NCBI RefSeq assembly: GCF_002368035.1 | Contig: NZ_AP018222.1 | Span: 496,001 to 560,000, forward strand | DNA from: Nostoc linckia NIES-25 | GTDB taxonomy: Bacteria; Cyanobacteriota; Cyanobacteriia; Cyanobacteriales; Nostocaceae | Reading direction: 5' to 3' | DNA: 64,000 bases | Shown here: positions 61,776 through 64,000 of the stretch, one piece after another | Position numbering within the stretch: position 1 is the first letter of the stretch | Layout: each line of letters opens with the position of its first letter | Made by a program: the position numbers and the translations under genes | The notes under the pieces: model-generated | Database searches by the model: none | Told to the model about the DNA's origin: nothing | What the model saw: only the letters and a program-made list of their open reading frames with translations

Positions 61776-64000
61776 TTAAGTATTAATCGCACTTCTGACA
61801 AGAATTACTGTAATTTCTACACCAGAGGCGATCGCTTCTGGAATATTACCTTGAATCGCTTGCTGCAACAATCCCTCGCGTGAAGCACCCAAAACTACGA
61901 CATCATAACCTTCAGTTTTCACTAATTTAATCACACCTTCGGCAACTGAATCAGCTTGTACTCCCAGAGCAACAACAGTACTAGATAATTTCCTTCGGCG
62001 CATTAACTCACGTATAGCATTTTCTAAAACTGCCATGTTTGGCTGCAACTCAGATGGCTTAAACACCTGTGTCAGGCGAATTTTTGGGTTATTTCCCAAG
62101 GTGATTAAAGCCGGAAGCAATTTAATCGCTACTCGTGAATTCGGGCCTCCAGCCATTGGGACTAGCCAATGGTTGAAGGAGGGGGGAGTGGAAGAAGACG
62201 CAAAGAGTGTTTGTGATAAATTCCCGTTGTCCCCGCGTCCCGGTGTTTTCGTATCTTGGGAAGTTTTGCCTAACTTGACTAAAACTACTTCGCAGGTGGC
62301 TTGGCGAATGATGGTGTCTACGACGTTGCCAAAAATCCGACCTGGGGTAGATGTGTTACCTTTCCAACCCATTAATAGTAAGTCGATGTGTTGTTCGTTG
62401 ATTGTCTCCAGAATTGCCTGGGCGACATCGTGGGTAACTCGAATTTGTGTGTGGAGGGGAATTTGCCACTTTTTCGCTAATACTTCTGCTTTGCGGAGGA
62501 GACGGCGACTTTTAGCTGTTCTTACCTGTGTCTCAGATGGGGAACTGTGGCGCGACACGAGGATTACTTGTATGCACTCTATTTCATAATGACGATCGCG
62601 GGCAATAGCTGTTGCCATCTGCAATAATATAGCCGCTGTTTCGGGATTAGCTACCGGCACTAATAATCTACCTCTACCAATGTTGGGCGATCGCGTTTGG
62701 TAAACTACATAAGAAGGCTCTGAGCGCAGTTTCGGTTTCCTATCATCAGCATTGAGATGGCCTGCTTCCGCCCGAATAATATCTGCACGAGTAATAATCC
62801 CAATCAGTTTTCGTCCATCCACTACTGGTAAGCGGCTGATTTGATAGCGATCGAGTAAATACAAAACATTGCTCAAGGTGTGGATTGGTGTTACTGTCAT
62901 TGGGACAGCTGTCATAATTTCTTTTAAAGAAAGATCGTTGGCTAGATTGCGATCGCGGATTTTTAGCAAATCTGTTTGCGTTACAATTCCTACTAGCTTG
63001 TTATCTTCTACTACGGGAAAACCCCGATGATGCGAACGGGCAAAAGCTTGCATGGCTTCTTCTAAGCTCATCTGTGCATCCAAAGTTTCCACTCGTTCTT
63101 GCATCACATCCTTGGCGGTTAATTTAGTTAATGCTCCCTCCACAGCAATTTCTTTGGTGAGAGTAATACCTTTCAATTCCAAAAGTTTTTCATAAAGCGA
63201 ACCAGGCACCGCCTTCTCCGCAACCAAGTAAGCTGCTACACAAACAATCATTAAAGGTAGCACCAGATTGAAATCTGTAGTCATCTCAAACACAATCACA
63301 ATTGCTGTGATTGGCACCTTGGAGACGGCGCTAAAAAATCCACCCATACCCGCTAGGGCATAAGTAGCCGGCGAACCCGCCCCTGTAATATGAAGCTCCA
63401 ATACACCGATGATGTGTCCTAAGCAAGAACCCAAAATCAGACTAGGAGCGAATAACCCCCCTGGCGCTCCCGAACCAAATGCTACCAGTGTGAGTACGAA
63501 CTGTGCCCCAAAAGCGATCGCTGCTACAGAGGGATGGGCTACTCCAGTAATTACATATTCTCTTAACCCAGTATTATCGCGGAATGATGGCGGAAGCATT
63601 GCCACCACAATACCAGAGATAAATCCAGCCAAAGCTACCCGCAGCGGTAAACTGATATGTAATCGTTGATAACATTTAATACTAAATATTATTCCCTGGT
63701 TAAATAATCCGCCGAATAACCCTGCCAAAATACCTAATACCAGGAAAAAAGGAATTTCCGGGATAGAGAATTGGCTGGAAGATTGCACCAATCGCAGGTT
63801 CAAGTCTAAACTGCCACCACCTAAAAGCCGGGATATCACCCCACCAATAAAGGAAGCAATAATCGCAGTTCCCAGAGTCAGCCCCGATAAATCCTGGAGT
63901 AACTCTTCCACGATAAATAATACACCTGCGATCGGCGCATTAAAAGCAGCTGCCAAACCTGCACCCGCCCCTGCTGCAATCATTTGCCGCCGATGATCTG
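61776..64000 (-). CDS. ClC-type chloride channel/antiporter with CBS and two USP domains (partial, N-terminus off the right edge)
   Basis: The frame is open through position 64000: the codons before the internal Met at 63983 read DHRRQ, which fits ClC proteins, so the protein continues beyond the window. The ClC membrane part includes AAAFNAPIAGVLFIVEEL and GSGAPGGLFAPSLILGS (GxFxP selectivity motif). It is followed by a CBS pair (about 290-410 of the visible residues) and two universal-stress-protein domains (RGRLLVPVANPETAA..., then FNHWLVPMAGGPNSRVA...), ending VILVRSAINT. The gating Glu motif is off-window. It probably moves Cl- or other anions, regulated by nucleotide binding to CBS/USP. 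Confidence 0.9.
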   Translation of the reverse strand, partial: DHRRQMIAAGAGAGLAAAFNAPIAGVLFIVEELLQDLSGLTLGTAIIASFIGGVISRLLGGGSLDLNLRLVQSSSQFSIPEIPFFLVLGILAGLFGGLFNQGIIFSIKCYQRLHISLPLRVALAGFISGIVVAMLPPSFRDNTGLREYVITGVAHPSVAAIAFGAQFVLTLVAFGSGAPGGLFAPSLILGSCLGHIIGVLELHITGAGSPATYALAGMGGFFSAVSKVPITAIVIVFEMTTDFNLVLPLMIVCVAAYLVAEKAVPGSLYEKLLELKGITLTKEIAVEGALTKLTAKDVMQERVETLDAQMSLEEAMQAFARSHHRGFPVVEDNKLVGIVTQTDLLKIRDRNLANDLSLKEIMTAVPMTVTPIHTLSNVLYLLDRYQISRLPVVDGRKLIGIITRADIIRAEAGHLNADDRKPKLRSEPSYVVYQTRSPNIGRGRLLVPVANPETAAILLQMATAIARDRHYEIECIQVILVSRHSSPSETQVRTAKSRRLLRKAEVLAKKWQIPLHTQIRVTHDVAQAILETINEQHIDLLLMGWKGNTSTPGRIFGNVVDTIIRQATCEVVLVKLGKTSQDTKTPGRGDNGNLSQTLFASSSTPPSFNHWLVPMAGGPNSRVAIKLLPALITLGNNPKIRLTQVFKPSELQPNMAVLENAIRELMRRRKLSSTVVALGVQADSVAEGVIKLVKTEGYDVVVLGASREGLLQQAIQGNIPEAIASGVEITVILVRSAINT

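Noticed and set aside
62310..62333. GTCTACGACG in the ClC gene as another copy of the CTACGACGGG repeat
   Set aside because: Only about 10 bases match and the segment encodes the conserved GNVVDTIIRQ of the USP domain, so it is coincidence.
62035..62589. Plus-strand 184-residue ORF inside the ClC/USP gene
   Set aside because: Lies antisense to the USP domains, whose conserved motifs are on the minus strand; no independent support.
1..64000. tRNA, rRNA, tmRNA or RNase P RNA genes
   Set aside because: I looked for cloverleaf ends and conserved cores in the larger gaps and found none; a covariance-model scan would be needed to exclude them firmly.

Overview
The window looks like chromosomal DNA from a filamentous, probably heterocyst-forming cyanobacterium (Nostocales). 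The signs are many GCGATCGC (HIP1-type) octamers inside and between genes, heptamer tandem repeats, dense families of small palindromic and purine/pyrimidine hairpin repeats, Hanks-type kinases fused to WD40 repeats, multi-PAS/GAF signalling proteins, a cyanophycinase-like peptidase and a NifU-C scaffold protein. No tRNA, rRNA, CRISPR array, prophage or intact insertion sequence was found. Genus and species cannot be fixed from the sequence alone.

Layout. 1-7.7 kb: a short photolyase-like FAD protein (cut by the left edge), a PrxQ/BCP peroxiredoxin, two tandem PD-(D/E)XK-like paralogues close upstream of a cysteine desulfurase, an aldo/keto reductase, an SDR oxidoreductase and an S51 peptidase. 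8-16 kb: four co-oriented minus-strand genes encoding a GH13 alpha-amylase, an exported multicopper oxidase, a GH31 protein that resembles alpha-1,4-glucan lyases more than ordinary alpha-glucosidases, and a DUF6209-like protein, closed by a strong terminator hairpin. 16.8-29 kb: a GT4 glycosyltransferase, a four-PAS/GAF/GGDEF protein, LepA, a small ribbon-helix-helix-like protein, a PAS/GAF histidine kinase, a NifU-C (NfuA) protein and a GH57 glucan hydrolase. 29.5-34.2 kb: a P-type ATPase co-oriented with a glycine-zipper membrane protein, a 62-bp tandem repeat and a third PD-(D/E)XK-like protein. 34.3-46.4 kb: signalling genes, including two OmpR-type two-component pairs, a Hanks kinase, a kinase-WD40 fusion, a HicB-like/PIN toxin-antitoxin pair, and a decayed receiver domain next to a sensor that has lost its kinase domain. 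46.8-60.8 kb: a surface-polysaccharide region with two MurG-like glycosyltransferases, two GT4, one GT2, an MsbA-type ABC exporter, a PPC-domain secreted protein, a second kinase-WD40 fusion and an O-antigen-ligase-like protein. 61.8-64 kb: a ClC channel with CBS and two USP domains, cut by the right edge.

How the genes may work together. Alpha-glucan turnover recurs (GH13, GH31, GH57, GT4). The GH31 gene suggests that glycogen or starch may be cleaved to 1,5-anhydrofructose; this is inference from remembered family sequences and needs biochemistry. The 46.8-60.8 kb genes make a plausible assembly line: nucleotide-sugar glycosyltransferases, a lipid-linked glycan flippase and a polymerase/ligase.

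The most striking non-coding content is the mobile-repeat landscape. At least four MITE-like families have recognisable terminal inverted repeats. One has four copies, each with a different 5-bp target duplication (TTCTA, AAATT, GTTAT, ACCCC). One of these copies sits inside another MITE that has its own 9-bp flanking repeat, and a second copy carries a 51-bp palindromic repeat. Purine-rich/pyrimidine-rich hairpins abut or enter the 3' ends of several genes and appear to supply their stop codons and last residues. A 21-bp member of another short repeat family interrupts a WD40 blade in frame.
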